Shown piece by piece: positions 9,075 to 18,737 of a DNA stretch of 64,000 nucleotides. The first letter of the stretch is position 1. Every line of letters starts with the position of its first letter. Source of the DNA: an uncultured Gammaproteobacteria bacterium (lineage in GTDB: Bacteria > Pseudomonadota > Gammaproteobacteria > Pseudomonadales > Pseudohongiellaceae); contig CAJWVZ010000003.1 of NCBI GenBank assembly GCA_913048385.1, forward strand, positions 1 to 64,000, given 5' to 3'. Both the position numbers and the translations under genes were made by a program. The notes beneath the pieces were generated by a model. It worked only from the letters and a program-made list of their open reading frames with translations, searched no databases and was not told the DNA's origin.

Positions 9075-10901
9075 ATGAACAAATTTAAGTCGATTTTTGG
9101 CTGGCTCAATAGTTTTTTAGGAAAAGCTAGAGCATTGATCTTAAATATTGCCACAGCATTGTTTTTGATTTTTTTTGTAGTCTTGTTTCTCAGCAGTTTG
9201 ACTTCGTTCGCGCCCGAGACAGATCCAAGCGGCAGGGTACTGGTTCTGAACCCGCAGGGCACCGTTGTGGACCAGGAAGTGTTCGGAGGTAATTTCTTAG
9301 CCAATATAAGTGGCGATGGATCGACTAACCAAATCCAAACGAGGGACCTTGTTCAGCTGATTCAGGCTGTTTCACAAGATGACGACATTCCAGCTGTGTT
9401 GATTGATTTTTCCAGAGCTGGGTTTACTGGGCCGACAACAGCGATAAATATTGCGAGAGAACTGAAAGCTTTGCGAGAATCAGGGAAAGAAATTATTGCG
9501 TTTAATGACCGCCTGACAACAAATTCTTACTTAATGGCTTCTCAAGCCTCAGAGATATGGCTGCATCCGGTGGGCGCTGTGAGCATTGGCGGCCTTGGCG
9601 GAATGAGACCTTATCAAAAAGAGCTCTTCGAAAACCTAAAAATCAACTACCACAATTATTCCGATGGAGACTTCAAATCCGCTGTTGAAGGCAATACAAG
9701 GTCTGATATGTCTGACAATGACAGGTTTCAGCGAGAGGCGTATCTCTTTCCTATTTGGGAGGAAATGAAGGCCATTATGTCAGAGGGACGAGGAATCGCC
9801 TCTGAGGAGATTCAGCTTTTTGCAGATAATTTCATTGGCATATTTGATGATTCAGCAGTAAGTAACATCGCTTTCGCGATTTCTAAAAAGATGATTGACG
9901 GCACCAAATCTTTTCCTGAATTTCGACGATACATGATTGAAAAATTTGGTAAGGACGAAGAGGCTGGGATAGCTGCGTTTAAGTCTATCTCTTATCAAGA
10001 GTATGCCCTTCGCTTGGATGATGATTCAATGTCGAGTAACAATGAAGTAGCTGTAATAACTGTGGAGGGAGCCATCATGGAGGGTGGCATTTCTCAGGGC
10101 GTTGCCGGCGCGGATGGAATTGTAAAACAGATAAGGTCAGCCCACGAAAATGAGGGCACCAGAGCAATTGTCTTGCGTGTCAACAGTGGGGGCGGGTCAG
10201 TTATCGCCAGTGAAATGATGCGTGACGAATTGATTGAAGCCAAAAGAAAAGGAATCGATGTCGTGGTCTCCATGGGTGATGTTGCTGCATCTGGTGGGGT
10301 ATATATCTCAACACCTGCGGATTATATATTTGCTGAACCAACATCTATTACTGGCTCTATCGGTGTCGCAGTTGCTCTTCCCACATTTGAGAATGTGATG
10401 GAGTATATCGGAGTAAATTTTGATGGAGTAGTAACCTCTCGTTATGGTGGTTGGGACCTCACTCAGTCGATTGATGAAGACTTAGATAAGATTATCGAGA
10501 GCTCCGTTGCAGGTGTCTACGATAGATTTATTCAATTTGTGGCTGACTCAAGATCTCAATCTTATGAGGATATAAGGGCCATTGCAGGCGGCAGAGTTTG
10601 GATTGGAACAGCTGCAAAAGAATTGGGTTTGGTGGATGAGATTGGTGATATTAATGAAGCTATTGCTCATGCTGCAGAGCTGTCGGAATTGGCAGAGTAT
10701 GAAGTCGTTTACTATGGTCAAGAAATTTCCTTTGAAGAGAAATTGGTCAGTGAGTTACTTAAAAATGCTGGTGTCTCGATTCACACACCTGAGATTTTTT
10801 CGGCTGTTGATGGCATGCTAAAGTTCTACGAATCTTTAATTGATATATCAAATCCTGAAGTGCTGTTAACTTGTGCAAACTGCGCTTTGGAGCTCAATTG
10901 A
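9075..10901 (+). CDS. sppA: Signal peptide peptidase SppA, long (67K) type
   Basis: 608 residues, the length of E. coli SppA. One N-terminal membrane anchor (about residues 20-43) is followed by two ClpP-like repeats. The serine nucleophile is Ser406 in GDVAASGGVYIS, and the general-base lysine is Lys201 in GDFKSAVEGNTRSDM, matching E. coli Ser409 and Lys209. It degrades signal peptides left in the inner membrane after export, with the active site on the periplasmic side. A GTG directly before the ATG could also be read as start; the ATG at 9075 is the usual choice. It is monocistronic. The many exported proteins in this window fit a need for it but do not prove a link. Confidence 0.95.
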   Translation: MNKFKSIFGWLNSFLGKARALILNIATALFLIFFVVLFLSSLTSFAPETDPSGRVLVLNPQGTVVDQEVFGGNFLANISGDGSTNQIQTRDLVQLIQAVSQDDDIPAVLIDFSRAGFTGPTTAINIARELKALRESGKEIIAFNDRLTTNSYLMASQASEIWLHPVGAVSIGGLGGMRPYQKELFENLKINYHNYSDGDFKSAVEGNTRSDMSDNDRFQREAYLFPIWEEMKAIMSEGRGIASEEIQLFADNFIGIFDDSAVSNIAFAISKKMIDGTKSFPEFRRYMIEKFGKDEEAGIAAFKSISYQEYALRLDDDSMSSNNEVAVITVEGAIMEGGISQGVAGADGIVKQIRSAHENEGTRAIVLRVNSGGGSVIASEMMRDELIEAKRKGIDVVVSMGDVAASGGVYISTPADYIFAEPTSITGSIGVAVALPTFENVMEYIGVNFDGVVTSRYGGWDLTQSIDEDLDKIIESSVAGVYDRFIQFVADSRSQSYEDIRAIAGGRVWIGTAAKELGLVDEIGDINEAIAHAAELSELAEYEVVYYGQEISFEEKLVSELLKNAGVSIHTPEIFSAVDGMLKFYESLIDISNPEVLLTCANCALELN

Positions 10902-11028
10902 GCAAACAAAATGTTTTGTTCTTTGAAGAGCATGGAAACGGATTAAGCAATCTTTAGTGGCAAGACTTTCTGCTAAGAAAATTTTGTCTTTGGAAGACGT
11001 TGCTTTAAATACCGGTAATTGGAGATGC

Positions 11029-11862
11029 TTAAGCCGCTAAACGTGCCGCATGCCAGCGTATATGTTCGGGCATAAAGCTGGAGATAAAATAGTACGAGTG
11101 GTCATAACCGGGCTGCATTCGCAGAGTGAGATTGATATGAGCATCAGCACATGCTTTAGCTAAAAGTTGCGGCCGAAGTCCGTCATTTAGAAAAGCGTCG
11201 GCATCGCCTTGATCAACCAATAACGAATCGATCCGAGCGCCGTCTTCAATAAGACAGACGCTATCCCATTCGCGCCAACTCGATTCATCACTTCCTAAAT
11301 ATTCGCGAAATGCTCGTTGTGACCACGCCGCGGTTGAAGGTTGTGTGATGGGAGCAAAAGCCGAACAGCTTTTAAATACTCCAGGGTTTCGTAGGGCTAA
11401 TACCATTGCGCCGTGTCCCCCCATTGAATGACCAAAAATACCTTGTCGGTTAGGCGCTAGAGGATACGCTGCAAAAAGTAATTCCGGGAGCTCTTTCATG
11501 ACGTAGCTATACATTTGGTAATTCTGTACGTAAGGAGGCGTTGTTGCGTCGATGTAAAACCCGGCTCCTTGGCCAAATTGCCAGTCATCGGGAGTGGAGT
11601 CTGGAATCGTGTTGCCTCTTGGGCTCGTGTCAGGACAAACTATAGCAACTCCCAGCTCAGATGCTATCCGTCGATATTCGCCTTTTTCCATGACATTGGC
11701 GTGACTGCAGGTAAGGCCTGAAAGATACCAAACAACTGGAAAGGGTCCTTCACCAGGAGGTAAAAATAATGCAAAAGTCATTTTGCATCTCGTCGTGCTC
11801 GATGCATGGCGAATGACAAGTTGCCGGCCATCATGACTTTTAACTTCTGAGATAATTTTCAT
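11029..11862 (-). CDS. fghA: S-formylglutathione hydrolase
   Basis: 277 residues, typical for the esterase-D family. The nucleophile is Ser146 in GHSMGGHGAMVLAL, with the oxyanion region LSGLTCSHANVMEK (including the conserved T-C-x-x-N) and the His of PGYDHSYYF near the C-terminus. It hydrolyses S-formylglutathione to formate and glutathione, the second step of glutathione-dependent formaldehyde oxidation, in the cytoplasm. The ATG shares one base with the stop of the dehydrogenase gene (TAATG), so the pair is coupled. It could equally be named frmB. Confidence 0.93.
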   Translation of the reverse strand: MKIISEVKSHDGRQLVIRHASSTTRCKMTFALFLPPGEGPFPVVWYLSGLTCSHANVMEKGEYRRIASELGVAIVCPDTSPRGNTIPDSTPDDWQFGQGAGFYIDATTPPYVQNYQMYSYVMKELPELLFAAYPLAPNRQGIFGHSMGGHGAMVLALRNPGVFKSCSAFAPITQPSTAAWSQRAFREYLGSDESSWREWDSVCLIEDGARIDSLLVDQGDADAFLNDGLRPQLLAKACADAHINLTLRMQPGYDHSYYFISSFMPEHIRWHAARLAA

Positions 11863-12992
11863 TAAAATTCTATAACCGAACGGATACTCTGGCCGCTGTG
11901 CATTAGCTCAAAGGCTAAATTAATGTCGTCTAGTGGTAATTTATGCGTGATCATCGGATCGATTTCAATCTTGCCCTCCATGTACCAATCAACAAACTTG
12001 GGTACGTCGGTGCGGCCCTTCGCGCCACCAAAGGCTGTACCTTTCCAAACGCGGCCAGTAACTAACTGGAAGGGGCGTGTACTGATTTCGGCGCCCATCG
12101 GTGCGACACCAATAATTACTGAAACACCCCATCCTCGATGAGAGCATTCTAGAGCATCACGCATTACATTCACGTTACCGGTTGCATCAAAAGAGTAGTC
12201 AACTCCTCCGAAGGTATCTTTTTCAGTTTTGGTTAAATCGATAATAGCCTGAGTCACTGTGCTGTCGACCTGCGATGGATTGACGAAATGGGTCATTCCA
12301 AATTTGCGCGCCAAATTGGCCTTATCGTCGGCTAAATCTACCCCGATTATGGTGTGCGCACCAGCCATTCTGAGTCCCTGCACGACATTAAGGCCTATTC
12401 CACCCAAACCGAACACTGCGGCGGTTGCCCCAATCTCGACTCCCGCCGTGTTTATGACCGCGCCGATGCCCGTGGTGACGCCGCAGCCGATGTAACAAAT
12501 TTTGTCGAAGGGAGCATCCTTCCGGACTTTCGCAAGAGCCACCTCCGGCATTACTGTGTGTTTGGCAAAAGTTGAGCAGCCCATATAATGAAAAATAGGT
12601 GTGCCATCTAGCATGGAAAACCGAGTAGTGCCGTCGGGCATTAATCCCTGTCCCTGAGTGTTGCGGATAGCGGTGCATAAATTAGTTTTGTTGCTGAGGC
12701 AGGCATAACACTCGCGACATTCTGGTGTGTATAACGGGATAACATGATCGCCAGGTTGCAGTGTAGTGACTCCTTCAGCAACCTCGAGGACAATGCCTGC
12801 GCCTTCATGACCAAGAATTGAGGGGAACAGCCCTTCAGGATCATCCCCAGAACGAGTGAACTCGTCAGTATGGCAAACCCCTGTTGCTTTGATTTCAATA
12901 AGAACCTCGCCGGCTTGCGGCCCTTGGAGATTCACATCCATTACAGTAAGCGGTTCGCCTGGAGCGAGAGCCACGGCCGCGCGGGTTTTCAT
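11862..12992 (-). CDS. frmA: S-(hydroxymethyl)glutathione dehydrogenase / class III alcohol dehydrogenase
   Basis: 376 residues. The catalytic-zinc site is seen in [14 protein letters not shown] and GHEGAGIV, and the structural zinc in C-x2-C-x2-C-x7-C ([15 protein letters not shown]). The NAD-binding [12 protein letters not shown] follows. The enzyme oxidises the spontaneous formaldehyde-glutathione adduct to S-formylglutathione. It is followed directly by its partner hydrolase, and GGACCCC before the ATG at 12992 is a reasonable ribosome site. With purU 300 bases away it makes a formaldehyde-to-formate unit. That fits the demethylase- and oxidase-like genes elsewhere in the window, although these housekeeping genes occur widely. 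Confidence 0.94.
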   Translation of the reverse strand: MKTRAAVALAPGEPLTVMDVNLQGPQAGEVLIEIKATGVCHTDEFTRSGDDPEGLFPSILGHEGAGIVLEVAEGVTTLQPGDHVIPLYTPECRECYACLSNKTNLCTAIRNTQGQGLMPDGTTRFSMLDGTPIFHYMGCSTFAKHTVMPEVALAKVRKDAPFDKICYIGCGVTTGIGAVINTAGVEIGATAAVFGLGGIGLNVVQGLRMAGAHTIIGVDLADDKANLARKFGMTHFVNPSQVDSTVTQAIIDLTKTEKDTFGGVDYSFDATGNVNVMRDALECSHRGWGVSVIIGVAPMGAEISTRPFQLVTGRVWKGTAFGGAKGRTDVPKFVDWYMEGKIEIDPMITHKLPLDDINLAFELMHSGQSIRSVIEF

Positions 12993-13286
12993 TTTGATGG
13001 GGTCCTTTTATTTTTCGTTGCTATTGGCTAATAGCGCTCCGAGTTCGGCTATTGTTGGAAGAAGCCAGAGCTTGTTCAAGTGTGTCCTGTAGCTTTACAA
13101 AACATTTGTATAATACAGGTAAGTTATCGCTTTTCCTATTCGCTCCAATCCCACGTGGTGAATTTATGTCTTCAGATGAAAAGGATAATGATGGGGCAAC
13201 GAGATCTAATTGACGGCCCGATAAGAAATACGCATGCCAGATTTCAAAAACTGACGAATGACTAAAAAGCAAAAATGCTCTCGTGC

Positions 13287-14165
13287 TTATCCGCCGAGAA
13301 AAACCACAGTTTTGTTGCCGTCGAGGAATACTCGACGTTCTATGTGGTAAGTAACTGCGCGGGCTAGTGCCATTGATTCGTTGTCACGGCCCATTTTCGC
13401 GAGGTCTTTAGGCTTGTTATTGTGATCAACACGAGTCAGCATCTGCTCAATGATTGGTCCCTCGTCCAGGTCTGCAGTCACATAGTGAGCAGTGGCACCA
13501 ATAACCTTGACGCCGCGATCGAAAGCCTGATGGTAAGGTTTTGCGCCTTTAAAACCAGGTAGAAACGAATGGTGAATATTAATACATTTTCCAGACAAAC
13601 GTTCAGTGAGTTGGTTAGAGAGAATCTGCATATATCGCGCTAGGATAACTAGTTCCGTATCGGTTTCGTCAATGATTTCGATTAACCGTTGCTCTTGTGT
13701 TAGCTTGGTTTCTTTTGTGACTGGGAGGTGTATAAAAATTAGGCCTTCTCGCTCTACTATTGCTTGCAGGTCAGTGTGATTTGAAACCACCGCAGTTACC
13801 TGCATGTTAAATTCACCTTTGTGCAGACGGTAGAGAATATCGGCGAGACAATGGTCATATTTGGAGACCATAATAATTGTTTTTACTGGGACTTTTGGGT
13901 CATGAATCTGCCACTGCATGACAAATTTCTCGGCTACTGAGTCAAATCCTTGTCTAATATCGTCAATTAATGGCGACCCCTCCTGAAGCCGGAAAACCGC
14001 GCGCATGAAAAATTTGTCAGTAGACTCGTCGTCAAATTGCTCTAGCGCGCAGATGTAACATTTTCGATCGGCTAAATATCCTGTAACGGCAGCGACCACG
14101 CCGCTTCCAGCACGGCAGGTTCCAGTAAAAATATAGTTGTTAGTCTCGTTAGTCATACTTAGCAT
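13287..14165 (-). CDS. purU: Formyltetrahydrofolate deformylase
   Basis: 292 residues with the normal two-domain layout: an ACT-like regulatory domain (about 1-95) and a formyltransferase fold (about 100-290). Catalytic-site motifs are NIHHSFLPGFKGAKPYHQAF and TAHYVTADLDEGPIIEQ, giving the Asn, His and Asp triad. It hydrolyses 10-formyl-THF to THF and formate. AAGGAG lies eight bases before the ATG at 14165. The gene begins 13 bases after the MFS gene on the same strand, so the two are likely co-transcribed. In pseudomonads purU sits near sarcosine oxidase genes, which suits the DAO and demethylase-like genes in this window. Confidence 0.93.
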   Translation of the reverse strand: MLSMTNETNNYIFTGTCRAGSGVVAAVTGYLADRKCYICALEQFDDESTDKFFMRAVFRLQEGSPLIDDIRQGFDSVAEKFVMQWQIHDPKVPVKTIIMVSKYDHCLADILYRLHKGEFNMQVTAVVSNHTDLQAIVEREGLIFIHLPVTKETKLTQEQRLIEIIDETDTELVILARYMQILSNQLTERLSGKCINIHHSFLPGFKGAKPYHQAFDRGVKVIGATAHYVTADLDEGPIIEQMLTRVDHNNKPKDLAKMGRDNESMALARAVTYHIERRVFLDGNKTVVFLGG

Positions 14166-14178
14166 TTAGGTAGCTCCT

Positions 14179-15387
14179 TCAAACTTGAGTTGCAGTCGGC
14201 GGGTCAATGGATTGTGCGTTACTCTCACTAATCAGGTAGATTAAGATGAGGAGTCCAAAGACAAAAAAAAGTGCTCCGGATAAATAGAGGGCGTTTTGTA
14301 AGCTATAAACATCTGCGACATAACCGAGCATAGGTGATGTTGAGGCAAAGAAAATTCGAATGACAAAGCTGCGAATGGACATTACCGTTGCCCTCATCTC
14401 GGAGGGGGTGTGTCTGTTCATGTAGTCTCGTAGCAATGGTGTTGCCACCCCTCGAGTCATGTAAAACAGTATTAATATTGATAAACCCCAAAGGTTGTTG
14501 AGATAGGCTATTGTGAAATAACCGCTGACAATAAACAGAAGGATTAAGCTAAACAAGATTCTGGTGTTAATTTTCCTTTCTATCTCGTGAGCATAAAAAG
14601 ATGTTATCGCGACAGCAAGATTTAATCCGGCGCCGATTATTCCAAAATAAACTATGCCTATGTTGAGGGTCTTGAGATAGGGCTGAGCAAACCAGGCCAT
14701 CGTCAATGTTGCGACGCCGACAATTGCTGAGTAGAAAATATATGCCCTTAAGATACTCTTCTCCACCAATGCGTAGCGAATAATTCGTTTAATATTTTTC
14801 CAAGGCTTAATTGCTCCATCTTCTAGACGGGTTATTTTTGGCTCAACCAAGAGAAGGGCAATGATGAAACCGACGAGTGCTATACCAACCTGGTAATAGA
14901 ACGGCGTTCGTAAGCTGATTTGTGCCAAAAACCCCCCAATGACGAAGGCTGTTGCTTCAGCGAAGTTGCCCATTGAAATTGTCCGCCCCTCGAGTTTGAT
15001 AAAGTCTTCACTACGATTTAACTCAGCTAAGGAGTCATACATTATTGCGGTATCCGACCCGGAGACAAAGCTCTGCCCAATCCCCAAACAGAGAGAGGCT
15101 AGGAGAAAGCCATCAAATCCAAAAGAGAGTGTGTATGTTAATATCCCTAGAAAGCTGAAGAATGTGCCGACCACCATCGAGTTTTTTCTCCCGAAGACGT
15201 CGGCAATGTAACCTGAAGGAATTTCAATTAAAACAATCGTAACCGAATAGATGGATTGGATCACAAACAGGTCTCTGATGGTCAATCCATTAGCTTCATA
15301 AAATAACCAAATAATTGGCATGAAGAGCATCATCCATTTTGATGCCTTGATAGCATATAGTTTCCATATATTTGAGCTGAGGGTCAT
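14179..15387 (-). CDS. MFS transporter
   Basis: 402 residues with about twelve hydrophobic helices. The loop between helices 2 and 3, GYIADVFGRKNSMVVG, is the major-facilitator motif A (G-x-x-A-D-x-x-G-R-K). The family is a proton- or substrate-driven carrier in the inner membrane; direction and substrate are not visible. It shares a transcript with purU by spacing (13 bases), so a metabolite linked to folate or C1 metabolism is a weak guess. The 447-base gap upstream carries the convergent copper/heme gene's terminator hairpin. Confidence 0.85.
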   Translation of the reverse strand: MTLSSNIWKLYAIKASKWMMLFMPIIWLFYEANGLTIRDLFVIQSIYSVTIVLIEIPSGYIADVFGRKNSMVVGTFFSFLGILTYTLSFGFDGFLLASLCLGIGQSFVSGSDTAIMYDSLAELNRSEDFIKLEGRTISMGNFAEATAFVIGGFLAQISLRTPFYYQVGIALVGFIIALLLVEPKITRLEDGAIKPWKNIKRIIRYALVEKSILRAYIFYSAIVGVATLTMAWFAQPYLKTLNIGIVYFGIIGAGLNLAVAITSFYAHEIERKINTRILFSLILLFIVSGYFTIAYLNNLWGLSILILFYMTRGVATPLLRDYMNRHTPSEMRATVMSIRSFVIRIFFASTSPMLGYVADVYSLQNALYLSGALFFVFGLLILIYLISESNAQSIDPPTATQV

Positions 15388-15834
15388 GATGAGAGAAAAG
15401 GAATGCTTTTTGTAAAGAAATGGCGGGTGACGAAACCTGTCTCAAATGTCAGGCTCGAAAAATTTTCGGGCCGGATGGGGGCGCCATGCTGTACTTCGGC
15501 TAAGCGGTACAAAAAACAAAGTGGCATTATGCGCAACTCTACTACGAATGGTTCAGTGACAAATCAAAAGTACAAATGACTCAACACGTTGGCTATCTGA
15601 GTCGCCTTGATATTTAATTGTTTTTAGATACATAGGACGTTAAATAATTCACTGGTCGCTAAATGCTACTCTTATTATAGAGAACATTTGCTCTAAGTGC
15701 TCGTACCAGACTACTCGATTAAATATCTCTTCCCCATGCAGGTGGGGAGGACGCAGAATTGTAAGAAAGGCCGGGTGGGGGAGCCCACCCGGCCTTTCTT
15801 ACAAGTCATAACAAATTGCGTTTTTGGGATAAGT
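15388..15834. other. Intergenic stretch with one strong hairpin
   Basis: About 450 bases between the MFS start and the end of the copper/heme gene. Apart from the 21-bp-arm hairpin at 15759-15804, no gene, operator copy or other structure could be supported. Confidence 0.6.
15759..15804 (-). terminator. Intrinsic terminator, perfect 21-bp stem
   Basis: Two 21-base arms (15759-15779 and 15784-15804) are perfectly complementary around a 4-base loop. Read on the minus strand, the core GGCCGGGTGGG/CCCACCCGGCC runs into CCTTTCTTACAATTCT. It sits 31 bases past the stop of the copper/heme gene, so it should end that transcript. The perfect length is unusual for a terminator, and the symmetric A/T-rich ends could make it act in both directions. 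Confidence 0.75.
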
Positions 15835-17181
15835 CTAATTATTGTTTGCAAGTGACCGTTGTTCGTTTTGTTTTCGCTCTTCTAACATTTTTTCAAAGCC
15901 CTCATCATCTAGGTGGGTTACTGCAATCCATGCATGATTCATTTCATCTGCTGTCCTGCTTCCCCAAACAACAAACTGATCGGGGTCGGTCACGTTAGGA
16001 TTGTCTGACGTGTTGTCATACCACTGTTTTAAAACAAGGATGGCTCCTGTGGGGATTAAAGGAGCGACATCTGGGTTGTAAATATGACTGTGGTGCCAAG
16101 TAGCACTCCATTTAGATACTTGACTAATGGGCTCTATTTGACCGGTTTCTGGATAGAATACTTCCAATGAGGCTGCGTTCATTCGCAAATGGCCGTGCGG
16201 TTGGAAGCTGTCGATTCGAACTGGGTGGTCAAATGATTGGAAGCCCTCAGCCATCGTATAGCCATTCGGCGGGATGAGAAGATCTCCTTCCCGACCAATC
16301 TGGTATTGTTTCAAATCTTGTTTGTACTTAGCTTGCTCCTCATACCCCTCAGGATGAAACCAAAGTCCGACTTCTACAACGTTATCTTTGATCATTTCTC
16401 CTTGAGCTGTTGCACCGAGCCCGCCGGGGAACATGTGGATGCTCCAGCGGACTTGCGATCCTGCGGGAACCGTTCGACAAACGCCCTCGGGGACGATTTC
16501 CCCCCATTTACCCATAGCGTATTCGGTGAGTTGGCCGTAGGTCGCAAATTCTCCATCTTCGGTTGGCGCATAGATGTCTGAATTCGCATGGTGAACAACG
16601 GCTTGTGCCTCGCCGCGCGGTTTTACTTGCACGGCTTTGATGCAGCGATCTGCGGTAAGCCCCATGTCTACGAAATGCTTGCTCCATAAATCTCCGCCGT
16701 TAGCCGGTATATCCATGGGCTCTGATGCCACGATCATATCGGGCTGACCGTATTCGCTTGAAAAACTCCACGCGTTTGGATCTGGAAGTGAGGGTATTTC
16801 AACCACAAGATCGGCGTCGCCTAGGGGCGACCCTTGATTAACCCAGGCGACGATCGTATCAATATCTTCTTGTTTTAGACGCCAGTCGCCCTCGAGGTCT
16901 TGAATGCCAACGCCGTGGTCGTAGGCGTAAGGAGGCATTTCGCGATTGGCGACTTTCAGTTGAATCAAGGGTGCCCATGGGCGGACTTGATCGTAATTGC
17001 TCAATTGCATAGGACCGATCCCACCCTTTCTGTGACAAACGACACAGTTTTCGTTGAGGATTTTACCGACATTGCCGTTGTATGTGGGGTTATCAGCGTG
17101 GCTAGTTTGTGCCAAGGCTTTGCCCTGAAGTCCGAATATAGCGAACGCTGTAAAGCTCAGTAGGCCTCTGGCAACTTGCAT
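15835..17181 (-). CDS. Exported c-type cytochrome / copper type II monooxygenase-like protein (copy 1)
   Basis: 448 residues. A signal peptide (about 1-25, cut after ALA) is followed by a small heme c domain with CVVCH at 46-50 and the distal-Met candidate REMPPY. The large C-terminal part resembles the copper type II ascorbate-dependent monooxygenase (PHM-like) fold: VVHH (His197, 198), SIHMF (His249), QPHGHLR (His329, 331), WHHSH (363-366) and DEMNHAW (Met414) are the candidate two-copper ligands. I infer a periplasmic oxidase or hydroxylase whose copper sites receive electrons from its own heme; the substrate is unknown. A close homologue lies at 61914-63257. AAGGAGGACACC precedes the ATG, and an operator copy (17203-17218) lies 21 bases upstream of it. 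Confidence 0.72.
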   Translation of the reverse strand: MQVARGLLSFTAFAIFGLQGKALAQTSHADNPTYNGNVGKILNENCVVCHRKGGIGPMQLSNYDQVRPWAPLIQLKVANREMPPYAYDHGVGIQDLEGDWRLKQEDIDTIVAWVNQGSPLGDADLVVEIPSLPDPNAWSFSSEYGQPDMIVASEPMDIPANGGDLWSKHFVDMGLTADRCIKAVQVKPRGEAQAVVHHANSDIYAPTEDGEFATYGQLTEYAMGKWGEIVPEGVCRTVPAGSQVRWSIHMFPGGLGATAQGEMIKDNVVEVGLWFHPEGYEEQAKYKQDLKQYQIGREGDLLIPPNGYTMAEGFQSFDHPVRIDSFQPHGHLRMNAASLEVFYPETGQIEPISQVSKWSATWHHSHIYNPDVAPLIPTGAILVLKQWYDNTSDNPNVTDPDQFVVWGSRTADEMNHAWIAVTHLDDEGFEKMLEERKQNEQRSLANNN

Positions 17182-17202
17182 GGTGTCCTCCTTTGAATTA
17201 TT

Positions 17203-17218
17203 TTATTCAAGTGTATAA
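17203..17218. promoter_or_regulatory. GntR-type operator, site A
   Basis: TTATTCAAGTGTATAA, 21 bases upstream of the copper/heme gene start (minus strand). It matches the consensus at 15 of 16 positions. Bound protein here would cover the promoter or the start of the transcript. Confidence 0.8.
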
Positions 17219-17407
17219 ATTATCGTTTTTGCATGACGAACACAAGGCCTTGTATTACTTATTCTTCGAATCGGGAAAAATTTTCGGCTGAGCGTTACTC
17301 GAAGCTGACAAGCTTTGAAATGTTTGCAAGGAAAAATATCTTCTCGATCCCAGCATGAGCGTATACAGACGCCTTATCGCCTTCAGTCAAGGTTACTTAA
17401 AGCACTG

Positions 17408-18358
17408 CTACGGAGAAACCGTAACCCTCTGGTAAACGTTGGTCCAACAACATTGATTGGTGTTAGAGCTGTCTGGTGCAGAGAAATTATCGACCTTCGC
17501 ATGGATGATATAGTCTCCGGGTTCGGAGAAGCTGGCATAGACGCGGGCAAGGCCTTGGCCGCCGGAGACAGAAACGGTATTCGGGCCTTTTTTGCCAGCA
17601 CTTAATGTGCAACCTTGACACAAAACCGACGGCTCTTTTGGTTTCTCTTCAGCCTTAGTGAGGTCGATATTTTCAGGATGCCGAGTGAATGTTACGGCAC
17701 CTTCGCCCTGAAACTTATTAAATGTTACACCCAAGGGCAGCGCTTCGGAAAATTGCAGATCATTGGGTTCGCGCTCCGATGTGTCTTTCACCCTGACTGT
17801 TAGTAGCACACCGGCCCCAACGGTCACGGAATTGGGGTAGTCGCGGACCGATGATAGCAATCCCGGTGAGATATCGGTGCTTTCGCCAAAGCCCGCAAGA
17901 GGCTGCATTGATCCCTGAGGGCGTGGAAGAATGAAATCGAGTTCGTAGCCAGCTCGTCCTATTCGGCCGGGAACCCTGAGTATTTCGCTGTCGCCAGATT
18001 GTATGTTCCACCAAACCTCAGTCTCCGCTTTATCTTCAGGAATTGTGACACTAAAAACTCCTGTGTGCCGACCTGCAGGGAAGTGCGTGGGTTGAATGCC
18101 ATCATACCCAAGCGGGTCTATGAAGTTGGCGTCCCCAAGTGGAATATCAACTGCTTCTTTGTTTCTATTGAGATAGCCAAATGAGAAGCTTTTTGAGCCA
18201 TCGGGGTTTGCAATCCATCCCTCCATTAGCGGGACGATTGCGAGTCCTGTGGCTGGTAATAGATTGAGAAACCTAGGCTGTTGCGCGTGACTCGTTGTGC
18301 TGATGAACGAGAGGAGTATAAGGCCCTGCAGGAACAGTGATTTCATGGGGTATCGCAT
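17408..18358 (-). CDS. Exported beta-sandwich partner protein of the copper/heme oxidase (copy 1)
   Basis: 316 residues from the ATG at 18358, chosen because GGAGAG lies seven bases upstream and a clean signal peptide follows (MKSLFLQGLILLSFISTTSHAQ). An in-frame ATG at 18436 would place the coding region next to the operator and lacks this ribosome site. The mature protein has FGYLNRNKEAVDIPLG, a GIQPTHFPAGRHTGVFSV block and an immunoglobulin-like end (FSEPGDYIIHAKVDN, then QCCWTN). I do not know a named family. A homologue beginning at 63250 shares the FGxxNRN, VDIPLG and QPTHFP motifs and again neighbours a copper/heme gene, so the two proteins probably work together in the periplasm. Confidence 0.65.
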   Translation of the reverse strand: MRYPMKSLFLQGLILLSFISTTSHAQQPRFLNLLPATGLAIVPLMEGWIANPDGSKSFSFGYLNRNKEAVDIPLGDANFIDPLGYDGIQPTHFPAGRHTGVFSVTIPEDKAETEVWWNIQSGDSEILRVPGRIGRAGYELDFILPRPQGSMQPLAGFGESTDISPGLLSSVRDYPNSVTVGAGVLLTVRVKDTSEREPNDLQFSEALPLGVTFNKFQGEGAVTFTRHPENIDLTKAEEKPKEPSVLCQGCTLSAGKKGPNTVSVSGGQGLARVYASFSEPGDYIIHAKVDNFSAPDSSNTNQCCWTNVYQRVTVSP

Positions 18359-18442
18359 CGTTTTGCTCTCCAATTTTTGTCGAGTCCGCCTAGCCAAACA
18401 ATGTAGGGGTTTGTACCGAAAGGTCGAGACATTCAAATAAAT

Positions 18443-18458
18443 TTATTCAATTGTATAA
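18443..18458. promoter_or_regulatory. GntR-type operator, site B
   Basis: TTATTCAATTGTATAA, the exact consensus, 84 bases upstream of the beta-sandwich gene start (minus strand). The rest of the 380-base gap up to the gntR stop shows nothing else convincing. Confidence 0.85.
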
Positions 18459-18737
18459 AATAACGGCAATCTCATTAAAAAACAAGGCTTATATGCGATA
18501 GCGAGTATGTGCTGGTGATAAGATTTTTGGAAGCAAATCATCTTTTGTTAAATTATGACATTCAATGGTTTGTCTTTTAAGAGGGTCTTTATTGGCACCA
18601 GCGAAGAAATATTTTTCGTGAGAGATTACATTGAATCGATATTGTTCGGTGTAGGTGGCAATCTAAAGTCGCTTCTTAGTATTCGGTTGTGGGGGTGGGT
18701 TTTAAAAAAATATTTTCTGGGCTTTCTGGGGCTTTGG

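Noticed and set aside
10905-10920. AACAAAA-TG-TTTTGTT inverted repeat after sppA as a terminator
   Set aside because: The 2-base centre cannot form a loop without opening the stem, and there is no GC pairing.
13021-13272. Minus-strand frame of 83 codons between frmA and purU
   Set aside because: No ribosome site, no recognisable domain, and no conserved-looking composition; probably chance.
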